A stretch of DNA of 64,000 bases from assembly GCA_964017045.1 (NCBI GenBank), contig OZ024801.1, forward strand, positions 34,521,257 through 34,585,256, written 5' to 3'. This DNA is from Omphiscola glabra. Taxonomy: Eukaryota > Mollusca > Gastropoda > Lymnaeidae. Positions 56,401 through 63,965 of the stretch are shown here, in pieces; the stretch's first letter is position 1; the number at the start of each line of letters is the position of its first letter. The translations under genes and the position numbers were made by a program. The notes under the pieces were generated by a model. It was not told where the DNA came from and did no database searches. It was given only the letters and a program-made list of their open reading frames with translations.

Positions 56401-59400
56401 CTGTTATTATCGTTATTTCTAGCGCTTCCCACCCAAATATCTGAAATGTTTACATCAGTGGCGCTTCATCCCATTTAGGGCCCTGGCCTGCTCCACCCCA
56501 TTCTTCCATTGGGATCGATCCATCGCTTTACAACTCCATGTGCGAACCCCAACCTTTGTAAGCCCTTCTCTACATCGTCAATCCATCTCAGTCTTGGTCG
56601 ACCGGTGAGCCGTCTGCCCCTAGGTTTCTGCCTGTAGATCGTTTTTGTTGCTCCAGAATCCGGCATCCTTTCAATGTGTCCTGCCTAGGGCAGTCTGCCT
56701 TTTTTTTAATATTGTTGTGACTATGGATGGGTATTTGTACAATTGATATAGCTCTTAGTTTGTACGGATTCCCAAAACAAAATTTTCTATCATCGGGTCA
56801 TATATTCAACAGGTTCTCTGCTTTTCTGGTAGGAACCAAGTCTCACTACCGGTCTTGTGATAGTGGTGTATACTGCCTTCTTTGTTCCCTTAGCGAGATT
56901 TTTGCTTTGAGGTAGCTTTTGTAAATTGAAATAAGAACGGTTGCATGCTGTTATTCTTTCTTGCACCTCCGATTGTATTTCCTCTTGCTTATTTATAGTC
57001 ACCCCTAGATATTTGAAAGTAGCTACCCTCTCAAAGGCGTAGATATTCATATTGATGAAGTTATCAGTGCGTATTTCCTGACATTATCATAAATATTGCC
57101 TTCGCTTTATTTACATCAAGACCAGCTTTGACCGTCACATCTTCAAGTTCCTTGAAATGTTTAATTATATCATCAATGCTGTTTCTACCAAGTAGCGCTA
57201 TATCGTCTGTGTAGGCCAGGTATTGCAGTGGCTGGCTTTATAAAGTTCCTTATGGTTGTTCTGTACCACCTCTCAGGTGCTCATAAGGAATGTTTCTAAT
57301 GCTTTTTTCTAAAGTGATGTTGAAAATGATACACGGATTTCCTTGTCTGAGGCCCAGATTGATTGGGAACTCCCTCAAGTACTCCCTCTGTACTTTGATT
57401 CTACTTTTGTAGTTATCCATCGTCATATGTATGAGTCGGGTAAGTTTGTTAAGGACTCCAAGTTCCAGCACAGCATCGTTCATGTATTTCCTGTCTATGC
57501 TATCATAACCTGATTTGTAGTCCAGATATAGTTGGTGTATGTTGATGTATTCTTCGCATTTTTCTAAGAGACATCTAACAGTAAATATATGAACGTTTGA
57601 AATGCCCCTTCACACAATGTCTTAAAGATACATTGAATACAGTGCATGATACCCTCACTAGGTAACTCTTGTTACCAGTGAAATATCCGCATCAACACCA
57701 GGCACAGAAACATTGCAAATCCCATCTACATTCATAGGAGCCATAATGATCAATAAACTGATCTTGGGCCCTTAATAGACAGAAAAAGAAGAAGAAATTT
57801 AGTTTGTGTCTGGCACTGGTCGCCATAATGCCTCCCCCGACGCATGAAAAATGATTTCCCCCGATCAAATGAAAGTCTTATCAAAACATTCGAATCATGT
57901 ATACTCCAAAATGCACCTTTTGATTGTTAAACAATCACACATTTTCTGCTGCCCTACTTCCCGATAAAAATTACTTGCCATGACAGCCAAATTTGGTGCT
58001 GATATATACTGCCCAGCGGCGTGCCTAGTGTTAGCGCCACCCTAGGGGGGTTAACTTTTTTGCTACGCTACCTTTCTCGGTAGAAACTCTGCAGATGTCC
58101 GTAAAATCCCGCCGCTCTATCTAAAGAAAAAATGACACCTGGGAAGACCAAATGTTCACCCCCCACACTGCTACGTCACTGACGTGAGTCTTTGATGACA
58201 GGGGACAAGATTCATTTTTACACCTCCCCTTCCCCCCCCCCCCCCCCCGCTAAACTCTGAAACCTATTATTTTCCTCCATTAACACTATGCCCATTAGAT
58301 GCCCCCGCTAGTCTGGCGCGCAGGGACATATGTCCCATCTGCCACCCCTTAGCTACGCCTCTGGCCACTGAAAAACTGGCACTGCCCCCCCGAACGTCAA
58401 AAGTGCCCCCTCGGGGGAAAATTTCTGAAAGAAACACTGCCAAGAAGGCGGCCCTGTGATACTTCATGGCACCAATTGTCTGCATTTACCAACTAGCCCA
58501 CTGCACTAGAGTTCAAATTCTCATTCATTGATTTCGATGTTGTCCTTAAATAAGATCAATATCCTCACTCACTTTCTAGCCCTTCCTATGACTCTGACAC
58601 AGAACTCTCCCCAGTTGGAAGTTTTCATCTCCTCCAGGCCAGACATGATCAGCTGCAGCTGTCGCAGTCGCGTGTTTGTTAAGCTGTCAAGATTTTCTCT
58701 AAAAATAAAGTTAACATAAAGTTCAATGGATCATCAGCTGATAAGAAAAGAAAAAAATGAAAAGAAAAAAATTCACTTCATGATATCTCATTCAATGAAA
58801 ATCTGTTACGCATGCTTCTCAAGTCCTTCCTTTGAATGTTTCATAATGAAAAAAACAAAAACACATTGAAGATTTAGCATCAGCTGTCAAAGTTTATTAC
58901 AAGAAGATTAAATAGTTTGAGCAAAATTTCTGATAATGGGTAGAGAAGCATTTTATTGATCTTGTAGTGACAGTTTTATGGTTTCATGCATTTAAACAAC
59001 GCCTAATGAAACAGAAGTCAATAAGAATAAGGATGGGTCCTTGCATTTATAACAAGTCTTATCAGGAAATGTTTATATTAACAGTAGCGCAAACTTTCAG
59101 TAAAGGATTCTAAATTTAAGTTTGGGCTTGAGCATTGCATCTCTAAAATGAAATTTTCTCCAATTAATGCAATCATTCCTAAGTAAAAATCCTCATTAGT
59201 ATGTGTTTTGAAACTCTAACTAATGGAACTAGATGTTAAAATATGTTTCTCCCTTTTGAGTATCTTCTAATTTTCTTTAAGTTTTTAAAAAAATTACCTG
59301 AAAACCCTTGATAAACGCCCCATGATAATTTGTAATGGGAACATCAAAAACAGTATTAGTAAACTTGTCACACAGGCTGGGCCAAGGTCAAGCCAATCCC

Positions 59401-62400
59401 AAAGTAGGTAACAAGTCACAGCAAGTTGGACTGGTCCAATCAGAATATACGTTGCAGGTAAGACAACCTATGTAAACAATGGAGGAATAAAGCAAATATT
59501 TTATTTTGATCTATTTTATTTCCTACATAAATGCACAGAGAATAAGTACACCAATAACAAAATAGTTAAAATAAATTGCTATTTTAAAAAATAATTACTT
59601 GTAGATCTAATTATTTGTTGACTAATATGAGTTAAAAATGTAAAAAAAACACAAACAAAAAACCAATAAAAAACAGTTTTAGAATCCTACCACAGGAAAC
59701 ACATCCATCTCTTTGGTAACTAAATTCATTATTGTCTCCATGGTTGCTGGTTTGAGGGATGAACTGCACAATCGCATAACCTGTTTAAACAAGATATTTA
59801 GACAGCCTTTTAGCAGGAGATGGATATTATTATTAACATAGCCATAACCTGTTAGTACAAGATAGATAGTGATATAACATTTTAGCACAAGATAGATTTT
59901 GACATAAAATGTTAGTAAAAGATAGACAGTGACGTGACTTTTTAGCACTAGATAGATCTTGACATTATAACTGTTAAGCCCAAAATAGACATTGCAGTAA
60001 CTGTTATCATAAAATAATACTGGCAAAATTACACCCCTCTAAATCTAAATAACAGTACAAGTATAATAATATTTTTAATTGTTCAAAAGAACAGTTCTAA
60101 AATTTAAAAATAAAAAAAATAAGAAAGCTGCTTAAAAGCAGTCATTGTCCTCACACACGTAGATGTTTTTAAAGAAAAAGATTCCTGAAATTATTAAAAT
60201 TGTATGCCATACATTTTTATTCATTTCAGGAACCATACAGTGCGGTCCTTGATTAGAGGAGAGTCATTTGATATTAAAAATGACAAGACCAACAACTAGA
60301 GACTGAAAACAGTGAAAAGTAAACCAAAAATGTTTTGTTTAGGCTCATACATTAACTATTAGCATAATTTTAGGAATTTGGCAGCCTGAAGTTCAACACA
60401 TCTGGCAAGTGAGCAGGCTGTACCCCCCCCCCCCCCCTATCAAACTTTTAAAAAAGTTATATTTTATTACTTTGACATCTTAAAAAGCTGGAGCTTTTAC
60501 TTTGGTAAGCCACAAATAAAAAGCCCACCTTCCGATATATGAGTGACGTTGTCGCCACCCTCATCCGATATCCGTGATGGAAAAAATTATGGTCCAGGAA
60601 AATGCTGACGAGATAAGCAAGTATGATGAAAGCTATAAGGATGAAAACATCAGGACGGGCTACGGACTGATAGCCGTCGTTGATTTGGTTACTGAAGCTG
60701 CGATTAAATGATGAAACATTGTTGGACTCGTGCACTGGATTGTGAACTGAAACTTCGAAGAGGTTTATAAACATCCCCATCAGCACGGCTTGAACAACTC
60801 GTAAACATTCCTAGGAAAAATGAGAAATAAGTTTTACTCCTACAACTTAGGACAACATGAAACAGATCTCAGGAGATATTCTCGACAGCTGTTTGTCGGT
60901 TTTTTTTTTAAAATGTCAAAATTTGAGCTGATTCAATGCTTTGAGAACATTGTGCGCCATTCATGCCATTTAGTCTAGCATGTCATGGGCAATACGTCTT
61001 TACGGTATGGAAAGGCTATCACGCATGCTTGTTATACTTTAATATATTGTATGCATTAACTAAAAAGTTAATGGGCGTCTGTATTTATTCGCAATTGGAT
61101 TCAAAATGTTCACTATCCTTATTGTAGTAATTGGATGCAGTGTGTCATATGTGGTGAAATGTCTGTAATTATGAATGATTTGTGATGCTTTTGATAGATT
61201 TGTTCCTGAGATTGTGTAGAGTGGAAGACCATAGAAAATGCCTGGATCTGGAGATCCACGTTCATGTTTTCCTTACATGAGCTACACAAATTAAATATGA
61301 AGAAAATCACGATTGCGCTGATGCAAGGTCTTCCATGAACGACATTTTAATTGGTGCACACAAAAGTAGTCATTCCTGCGCCAATGCGCGATGTTTAACT
61401 TGGCTCAGTGGCGTAGTGAGGGGGGGGGCAAGGGGGGCATCATGCCCCGGGCGCTACTCACAAAGGGGCGCCAAATGGTATATTTTACTATAATATTGTA
61501 TGGTTTTCGAATAGGGAGGGGCGCCAAAAAGGTATTGGGGGGCGCTAAAAAGGTATTGTGCCCCGGGCGCGAGTTAAGCTCGCTACGCCACTGACTTGGC
61601 TTAACATAGCTTTGCTCGTTCCATGACAACATTGTGTTGAGTGTTAAATTACTATTGCGTCTGAACGCTGAGAAAAGTAACATTAATTATTAATCATTCT
61701 TACACCAATGTGGGCGACCTTTTCTACAAAATAGTCGCAGTTGGGGCGAATGAAAAGTAAAATTCACCACATTATATATATATATCACGAAACACTCAAA
61801 TGAGAGTAAATATATATTTATTTCGAAATGGGTAAAAACAACTTGCATATTGTTGAAAGCAAGTCCACATTCACAGACAATAAACTTCTCAATAAGATAA
61901 AATGCGAGGAAAATAATTTAGGATGTCCTTGATGAATATCATAATGAATGATAATTTAAAATCTGAACACCGCTTTAAAGCGTTTTGGCGTCATATTGCA
62001 TGGTTGTCCAAAAATAAACCATTGAATTAGAAGGGGTCGTTCGCAAATTACCCACGCACAAGGGGGACGGGGGGGGGGGGGTCGATAATTTGTGACAGGG
62101 GAGGAAGGGGGGCTCAAAAATTACTTGGTAACGTGGAGAACTCTTCTGTCTGTAAGACATAAAATATAAAAGTACGTGATGCAAACATTTTGGTGAAATA
62201 TAATTTTTTTTTAAAATTAGATCTAGTTGTTTTATTAAGATGGAAGATAACATCAAAGAGTGGACTGGACAAAAACTATGCGATGCTGTGCGAAGTGCAG
62301 AAAACAGAGAGGAATGGAGGATAGTGTAGAAAACAGAGAGGAATGGAGGATAGTTTTCATGTCATATGTGGCGCCCCACCAGTCCAAGGACTAAGGGACA

Positions 62401-63965
62401 TGATGATGATGTTATTAGACAAACGCAATCTTTTTATAAATTAATCATTTTGAATAAAGTAATTTCAAACTATATTGTTACAACTCACGACTAATCAGCT
62501 CAATTTTTTTTTTTTTAAATATTGTATACAGTACGGTATTTGTGTACTGATCGGTGATTTAACAATAGAAATGGTAACATTGGCCTTAAATATTTATTTC
62601 CTATTACATGTGACGACAAATTGACTCATTCCTTTATAATACTTTACAAACTACGTCAAAGGACACATGAAAATAATACACACGCCAATTGCTACTAAAT
62701 TGTTATTTCTTGATTAAAACAATTGCACCAACCTCCATGACAATGAGGAGGGTAAATGCCAGAATCTGCGTCCTGTAACATCGCCACAGAGCCCTGGTCA
62801 GCCTGGGTCGGCCTCCTGTCTTGTAGTTATACAGTTCTTTCTCCCATTCTCTGTGGAGACACCAGCATGTGAGACAACATCACGTGAGACAACATCATGT
62901 GAGACAACAACACGTGAGACAACATAACGTGAAACAACATCATGTGGCGCAACATCATGTGAGACAACATCACGTGAGACAACATCACGTGAGACAACAT
63001 CTTGCGAGACACCATCATCTGAGACAACATCATCTGAGACAACAACACGAGAGGCACCATCACGTGAGACAACATCATGTGAGACAATATCACGTCAGAC
63101 AACATCACGTGAGACAACATCATGTATCATCATCTCCTTCGTTAAAACGATAGTTTGATAGTCCGTAAGTCAGTCACAGTTAAAGGAATAAATATTGTTC
63201 ATTGGAAATAAATATATATTTAGTGACCACTTTCTGTAACCGGAGACAGGAAATGTTACAAGGAAAAAGTGTGTGTGTGTGTGAAGGTGCGCCCTTCCCT
63301 TCTTAAATTTAATCCAGTAAAAAGAGTAAAATTATTTTATTATAATTCCCAAAGCTTTTTAGACTCTTTAGACTTAGACACAATCAAATAAACAATGTAA
63401 ATTTCAAAACGTTCTTTCTCGTGAGTGGCGTTTTAAAACAAGTTACACAGTAACCGAGTAGTTGCATCCGTTACACAGTAACCGAGTAGTTGCATCCGTT
63501 ACACAGTAACCGAGTAGTTGCATCCGTTACACAGTAACCGAGTAGTTGCATCCGTTACACAGTAACCGAGTAGTTGCATCCGTTATACAGTAACCGTGTA
63601 GTTGCATCCGTTACACAGTAACCGAGTAGTTGCATCCGTTACACAATTTGTATATCTGTGTGTCTCTCTCTGTGTCTCTATGTGGATGTCTCTCTCTCTG
63701 TGTACCTCTGTGTGTCTCTATGTGTTTGCCTGTGTGTGTGTCTCTGTGTGTGCCTTTGTGTGTCTCTGTGTGTGCCTTTGTGTGTCTCTGTGTCACACGA
63801 GCAATTCTAAGTCACGTGACTGATAGATGAAGAAACAAAAATTCGCCAACCTACCTGGCCAGGTTATTAGACAGCTTGACCGTCGAGTCACGAGGCAGGA
63901 CATCGTAAACGTCTGCTTCATCAAGGGTGTGGTGGTATCCTTTCCAGAAGATTCTACCAGTCCAC
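44138..63965 (-). CDS. ABCC4-like: ABCC4/MRP4-like ABC transporter with degenerate NBDs, 29 exons, 5' end off window
   Basis: This is a full ABC transporter of subfamily C (TMD1-NBD1-TMD2-NBD2), by family a plasma-membrane exporter of organic anions such as cyclic nucleotides and conjugates. The 29 exons (listed separately) join in phase into 1376 residues; only the first residues are beyond the right edge. Family marks: IFWKGYHHTLDEADVYDVLP near the N-terminus, YRMRVATTSLIYRK (about 156-170), EWWLAYW (745-751), APLAFFDANSRGG. NBD1 has Walker A GPPDSGKS (444-451) and Walker B VYLIDD (554-559). However, Q-loop YVSQQPW reads YVPAWPW (476-482), LSGGQ reads LDPSI (534-538) and the H-loop His is Asp 591. 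NBD2 has FSTASEQR (1099-1106) where GRTGAGKS is expected and Pro at the A-loop, but keeps Gln 1146, signature MTIGQ (1201-1205), catalytic Glu 1226 and His 1257. ATP hydrolysis looks impossible at the catalytic site; transport or regulatory function is unknown. Confidence 0.93.
44665..44818. repeat. 15-bp minisatellite, ABCC intron 28
   Basis: Ten copies of GAGTACAAGAAATCA with CAG/GAG alternation, between exons 28 and 29. The 15-bp period gives an accidental short open frame on the plus strand. Confidence 0.95.
44879..44984 (-). CDS. ABCC4-like: ABCC exon 28: NBD2 H-loop
   Basis: CNTIIQSVLRTQFPTSTVIH then IAHLPDTIIHTDRIM. ABCC4 has [23 protein letters not shown]; the switch His (IAH) is present. 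Acceptor TTCTTAG, donor ATG/GTGAGC. Confidence 0.92.
45217..45389 (-). CDS. ABCC4-like: ABCC exon 27: NBD2 signature and Walker B
   Basis: VHLSLLIQSLDQKLTTDVAP then GMTIGQRQLLRLAAAMLQQS KIIIYEEPSSSLDI. The signature is MTIGQ (ABCC4 FSVGQ). Walker B reads IIIYEE, so the Mg-coordinating Asp is Glu while the catalytic Glu and the D-loop Asp are kept. Phase 0 in, phase 2 out. Confidence 0.92.
45953..46042 (-). CDS. ABCC4-like: ABCC exon 26: NBD2 after Q-loop
   Basis: 30 codons, phase 0: NPTLFIGSVRENLDPEQQFT then DSQVWKVVEE. This is the canonical ABCC [20 protein letters not shown]...ELWNALEE region, well conserved. Confidence 0.92.
46183..46338 (-). CDS. ABCC4-like: ABCC exon 25: NBD2, Walker A replaced, Q-loop intact
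   Basis: 52 codons, phase 0. MGMIFSTASEQRAFLSMLFR L stands where ABCC4 has [20 protein letters not shown] L: the flanks align but the P-loop Gly and Lys/Ser residues are gone. It continues VVRIDGVDILTIQKNRLRDK and VTYISQ with the Q-loop Gln. Confidence 0.92.
46655..46864 (-). CDS. ABCC4-like: ABCC exon 24: start of NBD2, A-loop aromatic lost
   Basis: 70 codons, phase 0. MNSVSHLLQYYQLTPEVPIL matches ABCC MxSVERVxEYxxLExEAP; WPRYGIITCEGVAVPPSNGA then LLRNIWCCIRAQEK. The A-loop position, normally Tyr in the FMYSP motif, is Pro. Confidence 0.9.
47369..47475 (-). CDS. ABCC4-like: ABCC exon 23: TM12
   Basis: LHLPASLVGLSLYYALNLIN then VNQPVIRKSAAVQFK, matching ABCC4 QVGLALSYALTLMGMFQWCV RQSAEVEN. 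Phase 1 in, phase 0 out. Confidence 0.9.
47746..47831 (-). CDS. ABCC4-like: ABCC exon 22: TM11
   Basis: WFGIRVDLIGMAVVAGVVVA then SFLVVEIQ, aligned with ABCC4 [22 protein letters not shown]. Acceptor TTTTTGCAG, donor CAAG/GTAGGA; phase 2 in, phase 1 out. Confidence 0.92.
47994..48144 (-). CDS. ABCC4-like: ABCC exon 21: intracellular loop 4
   Basis: Starts after ATCACATGTAG; the leading CA completes Ser, then KSAVGAHVVSSMEGIQTLRS and a helix ending CYLHLAANR. It aligns with ABCC4 [21 protein letters not shown] and has the right length only with this acceptor. The pyrimidine tract is weak, so the start is the least certain in the gene. Confidence 0.8.
48430..48580 (-). CDS. ABCC4-like: ABCC exon 20: TM9-TM10
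   Basis: 50 codons plus one base. SSSVLLATSLIVCCVNYWLF and ILIIPLVFLIMWARNRFHKA then TQDVERIELA, aligned with ABCC4 ...[29 protein letters not shown]. Confidence 0.92.
48747..48823 (-). CDS. ABCC4-like: ABCC exon 19
   Basis: Two leading bases complete Gly, then GVLSHFLRDVGIVDSLPPVL and LDLIE. ABCC4 reads [20 protein letters not shown] and TFLDFIQ. The Arg after Gly is replaced by Gly. Confidence 0.9.
49156..49403 (-). CDS. ABCC4-like: ABCC exon 18: extracellular loop, TM8, intracellular loop
   Basis: 82 full codons. It carries an NIS sequon, the span IFVYIGIVAATILLGVLQAV and LLHDLAVGSLLQAPLAFFDA NSR, the ABCC ILKAPVLFFDxNPxGR element. Phase 2 in, phase 1 out. Confidence 0.92.
49955..49992 (-). 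CDS. ABCC4-like: ABCC exon 17: 38-nt exon with EWWLAYW
   Basis: GGFVLCEWWLAY plus two bases of Trp. The EWWLAYW motif matches the ABCC4/ABCC5 DWWLSYW motif at the end of TM7, a subfamily hallmark. Acceptor CTTTCAG, donor CTG/GTAAGT. Confidence 0.88.
50315..50461 (-). CDS. ABCC4-like: ABCC exon 16: TM7
   Basis: 49 codons, phase 0. FLKRSIYTTYFLLGGGICGI then AFFALTCLLEQ: elbow and first helix of TMD2, aligned with ABCC4 FQAYKNYFRAG...FLILLNTAAQ. Confidence 0.87.
50814..51059 (-). CDS. ABCC4-like: ABCC exon 15: end of NBD1 and cytosolic linker
   Basis: 82 codons, phase 0. It starts CRIHQLGSYNELLECGVDIN, matching the ABCC GTYxELLxSGxDF element after NBD1, then continues into a low-conservation Ser/Asn-rich linker ending FDILQADFK. 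Confidence 0.88.
51395..51491 (-). CDS. ABCC4-like: ABCC exon 14: NBD1 H-loop strand, His lost
   Basis: CICGLLRSKTRLVITDNTQH then TQLAYKIILMSQ. ABCC4 has [21 protein letters not shown] here. The CICxxL motif is conserved, but the H-loop His aligns with Asp. Phase 2 in, phase 0 out. Confidence 0.9.
51686..51772 (-). CDS. ABCC4-like: ABCC exon 13: NBD1 Walker B and D-loop
   Basis: AVYQNCDVYLIDDILKGMDA then KSAMHIYK. Walker B VYLIDD is intact (the second Asp is the normal ABCC NBD1 state); the D-loop LSAVD reads LKGMD. Confidence 0.9.
52103..52197 (-). CDS. ABCC4-like: ABCC exon 12: NBD1 signature region, LSGGQ lost
   Basis: VVDSLPLRDQTIVGERGLAL then DPSIQAKITLAR. ABCC4 reads GDRGTTLSGGQKARVNLARA, so LSGGQ is replaced by LDPSI while the flanking GERG and LAR(A) are kept. 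Phase 0 in, phase 2 out. Confidence 0.9.
52406..52597 (-). CDS. ABCC4-like: ABCC exon 11: NBD1 after Walker A, altered Q-loop
   Basis: 64 codons, phase 0. SCLLLAVLGELERHKGHVFH then LGYVPAWPWLCPGTIRDNIV FG. The Q-loop consensus YVSQQPW is YVPAWPW, so both Gln residues are missing, while the downstream GTIRDNIVFG is intact. Confidence 0.9.
52790..52831 (-). CDS. ABCC4-like: ABCC exon 10: NBD1 Walker A, 42-nt exon
   Basis: 14 codons, NKLYCVIGPPDSGK, phase 0 both sides. The P-loop GPPDSGK/S satisfies GxxxxGK[ST]; the intron falls exactly between the Lys and the Ser. Confidence 0.9.
53081..53131 (-). CDS. ABCC4-like: ABCC exon 9: first strands of NBD1
   Basis: 17 codons, phase 0: NFDAPMVLVNIDIEIEK. 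It matches the TLQGLSFTVRPGE strand pair before Walker A in position and length. Confidence 0.83.
53286..53396 (-). CDS. ABCC4-like: ABCC exon 8: linker to NBD1
   Basis: 37 codons, phase 0. KILLLPEKSLLLSRPSTMSL then NEETVIRFNNYFASREK, the linker aligned with ABCC4 FLLLDEISQ...VHVQDFTAFWDK. Confidence 0.85.
53887..54136 (-). CDS. ABCC4-like: ABCC exon 7: TM5-TM6
   Basis: 83 full codons ending SDTMATLSRVE at donor GAG/GTGAGA. Hydrophobic VVAMATLILLVFMGHEINAT and SLRVSMSILLPAGMLALSD align with ABCC4 TM5/TM6 up to ERVSEAIVSIRRIQ. Confidence 0.9.
54425..58439. mobile_element. 4.0-kb hAT-type element with 8-bp TSD, ABCC intron 6
   Basis: Perfect 15-bp inverted ends CAGTGTTTCTTTCAG and CTGAAAGAAACACTG, exact 8-bp duplication CCAAGAAG (54417-54424 and 58440-58447), and subterminal inverted CCCCCGGGGGAAAA blocks. 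No transposase frame is seen; the interior is AT-rich plus a LINE remnant. Confidence 0.9.
56440..57600 (-). pseudogene. decayed non-LTR retrotransposon reverse transcriptase
   Basis: Minus-strand fragments in several frames: YKSGYDSIDRKYMNDAVLEL, EFPINLGLRQGNPCIIFNIT, the RT active site as YLAYTDDIALLG (about 57190-57225), VATFKYLGVTINKQEE and the C-terminal RPRLRWIDDVEKGLQRLGF. Frameshifts and stops separate them, so it is dead. Nested inside the 4-kb hAT. Confidence 0.85.
58573..58698 (-). CDS. ABCC4-like: ABCC exon 6: second intracellular loop
   Basis: Encodes ENLDSLTNTRLRQLQLIMSG then LEEMKTSNWGEFCVRVI. ABCC4 has [24 protein letters not shown] at this place; the conserved Trp is retained. 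Phase 2 to phase 2. The following intron holds a 4-kb nested transposon. Confidence 0.88.
59298..59467 (-). CDS. ABCC4-like: ABCC exon 5: TM3-TM4
   Basis: Encodes VLPATYILIGPVQLAVTCYL then a hydrophobic span ending FPLQIIMGRLSRVF, aligned with ABCC4 FLHFLWAGPLQAIAVTALL and LPLQSCFGKLFSSLR. Phase 0 in, phase 2 out. Confidence 0.9.
59691..59780 (-). CDS. ABCC4-like: ABCC exon 4: first intracellular loop
   Basis: 30 codons, phase 0. It encodes VMRLCSSSLKPATMETIMNL and VTKEMDVFPV, corresponding to ABCC4 ALRLSNMAMGKTTTGQIVNL and LSNDVNKFDQV, the coupling-helix region. Confidence 0.9.
59780..60010. repeat. about 30-bp degenerate repeat, ABCC intron 3
   Basis: Six or seven diverged copies of TTAGCACAAGATAGATAGTG plus ACATAACC, starting immediately upstream (in gene sense) of the exon 4 acceptor. 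Confidence 0.75.
60529..60810 (-). CDS. ABCC4-like: ABCC exon 3: TM1 end, extracellular loop, TM2
   Basis: 94 codons, phase 0 both sides (acceptor TTTTTCCTAG, donor AAG/GTGGGC). It has a hydrophobic stretch, a loop with N-glycosylation sequons NVS and NRS, a second hydrophobic span (DVFILIAFIILAYLVSIFL) and the diagnostic YRMRVATTSLIYRK. Confidence 0.92.
61406..61593. mobile_element. 188-bp hAT-type MITE with 8-bp TSD
   Basis: Ends CAGTGGCGTAGTGAG and (reverse strand) CAGTGGCGTAGCGAG, exact duplication ACTTGGCT at 61398-61405 and 61594-61601. Internal GGGCGC/GCCCCGGGCGC blocks are also inverted. In ABCC intron 2. Confidence 0.93.
61602..62237. other. ABCC intron 2, no gene seen
   Basis: AT-rich with a (TA)n tract near 61770 and a G12 run near 62070 in a segment (GGGGTCGTTCGCAAATTACC) that reads like a dispersed repeat. 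No boundaries could be fixed. Confidence 0.5.
62238..62415 (+). mobile_element. LINE C-terminal fragment
   Basis: The plus strand encodes MEDNIKEWTGQKLCDAVRSA then ENREEWRIV and stop, the usual C-terminus of a non-LTR retrotransposon ORF2. A 30-bp segment around AGAAAACAGAGAGGAATGGA is duplicated in tandem, which introduces the stop. The fragment ends in a (GAT)n tail. Confidence 0.8.
62733..62850 (-). CDS. ABCC4-like: ABCC exon 2: elbow helix and start of TM1
   Basis: Acceptor TCTCCACAG, donor GAG/GTTGGT. It encodes EWEKELYNYKTGGRPRLTRA then LWRCYRTQILAFTLLIVME, aligned with ABCC4 FWDKEV...[26 protein letters not shown]. Confidence 0.9.
62862..63128. repeat. 15-bp minisatellite, ABCC intron 1 of window
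   Basis: About 17 copies of GTGAGACAACATCAC/T. It abuts the exon 2 acceptor within about 12 bases. Both strands show repeat-derived open frames. Confidence 0.95.
63438..63650. repeat. 28-bp minisatellite, about 7.5 copies
   Basis: Unit GTTACACAGTAACCGAGTAG plus TTGCATCC, very homogeneous; GTTACACAGTAAC is itself an imperfect palindrome. Confidence 0.96.
63655..63797. repeat. GT/CT microsatellite
   Basis: Interrupted TGTGTGTCTCTGTGTG tract joined directly to the 28-bp array, about 60 bases from the exon 1 donor. Confidence 0.95.
63855..63965 (-). CDS. ABCC4-like: ABCC exon 1 of window: N-terminal cytosolic segment
   Basis: Acceptor CCTCCAG, donor CCAG/GTAGGT. It encodes WTGRIFWKGYHHTLDEADVY then DVLPRDSTVKLSNNLAR, the segment before TM1 that in ABCC4 reads [23 protein letters not shown]. 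One leading base shows an upstream exon outside the window. Confidence 0.9.

Larger units (their letters stand above)
54317..58496. mobile_element. older MITE split by the hAT at 54425
   Basis: The outer ends are inverted repeats: ATGCAGAGAATTGGTGCCAT at 54327-54346 and, read in reverse, ATGCAGACAATTGGTGCCAT at about 58466-58485, each bordered by CTAG. Joining 54317-54424 to 58440-58496 minus one target duplication gives a roughly 165-bp element. A related half lies at 10071-10125. Confidence 0.65.

Noticed and set aside
58013..58371. Possible additional hAT MITE (CAGCGGCGTGCCTAG ... GGCCACTG) inside the 4-kb element
   Set aside because: Ends are only loosely inverted and no target duplication could be matched.
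54425..58439. Autonomous hAT transposase inside the 4-kb element
   Set aside because: No transposase motif or long frame is seen; the only coding remnants are from a LINE on the minus strand.
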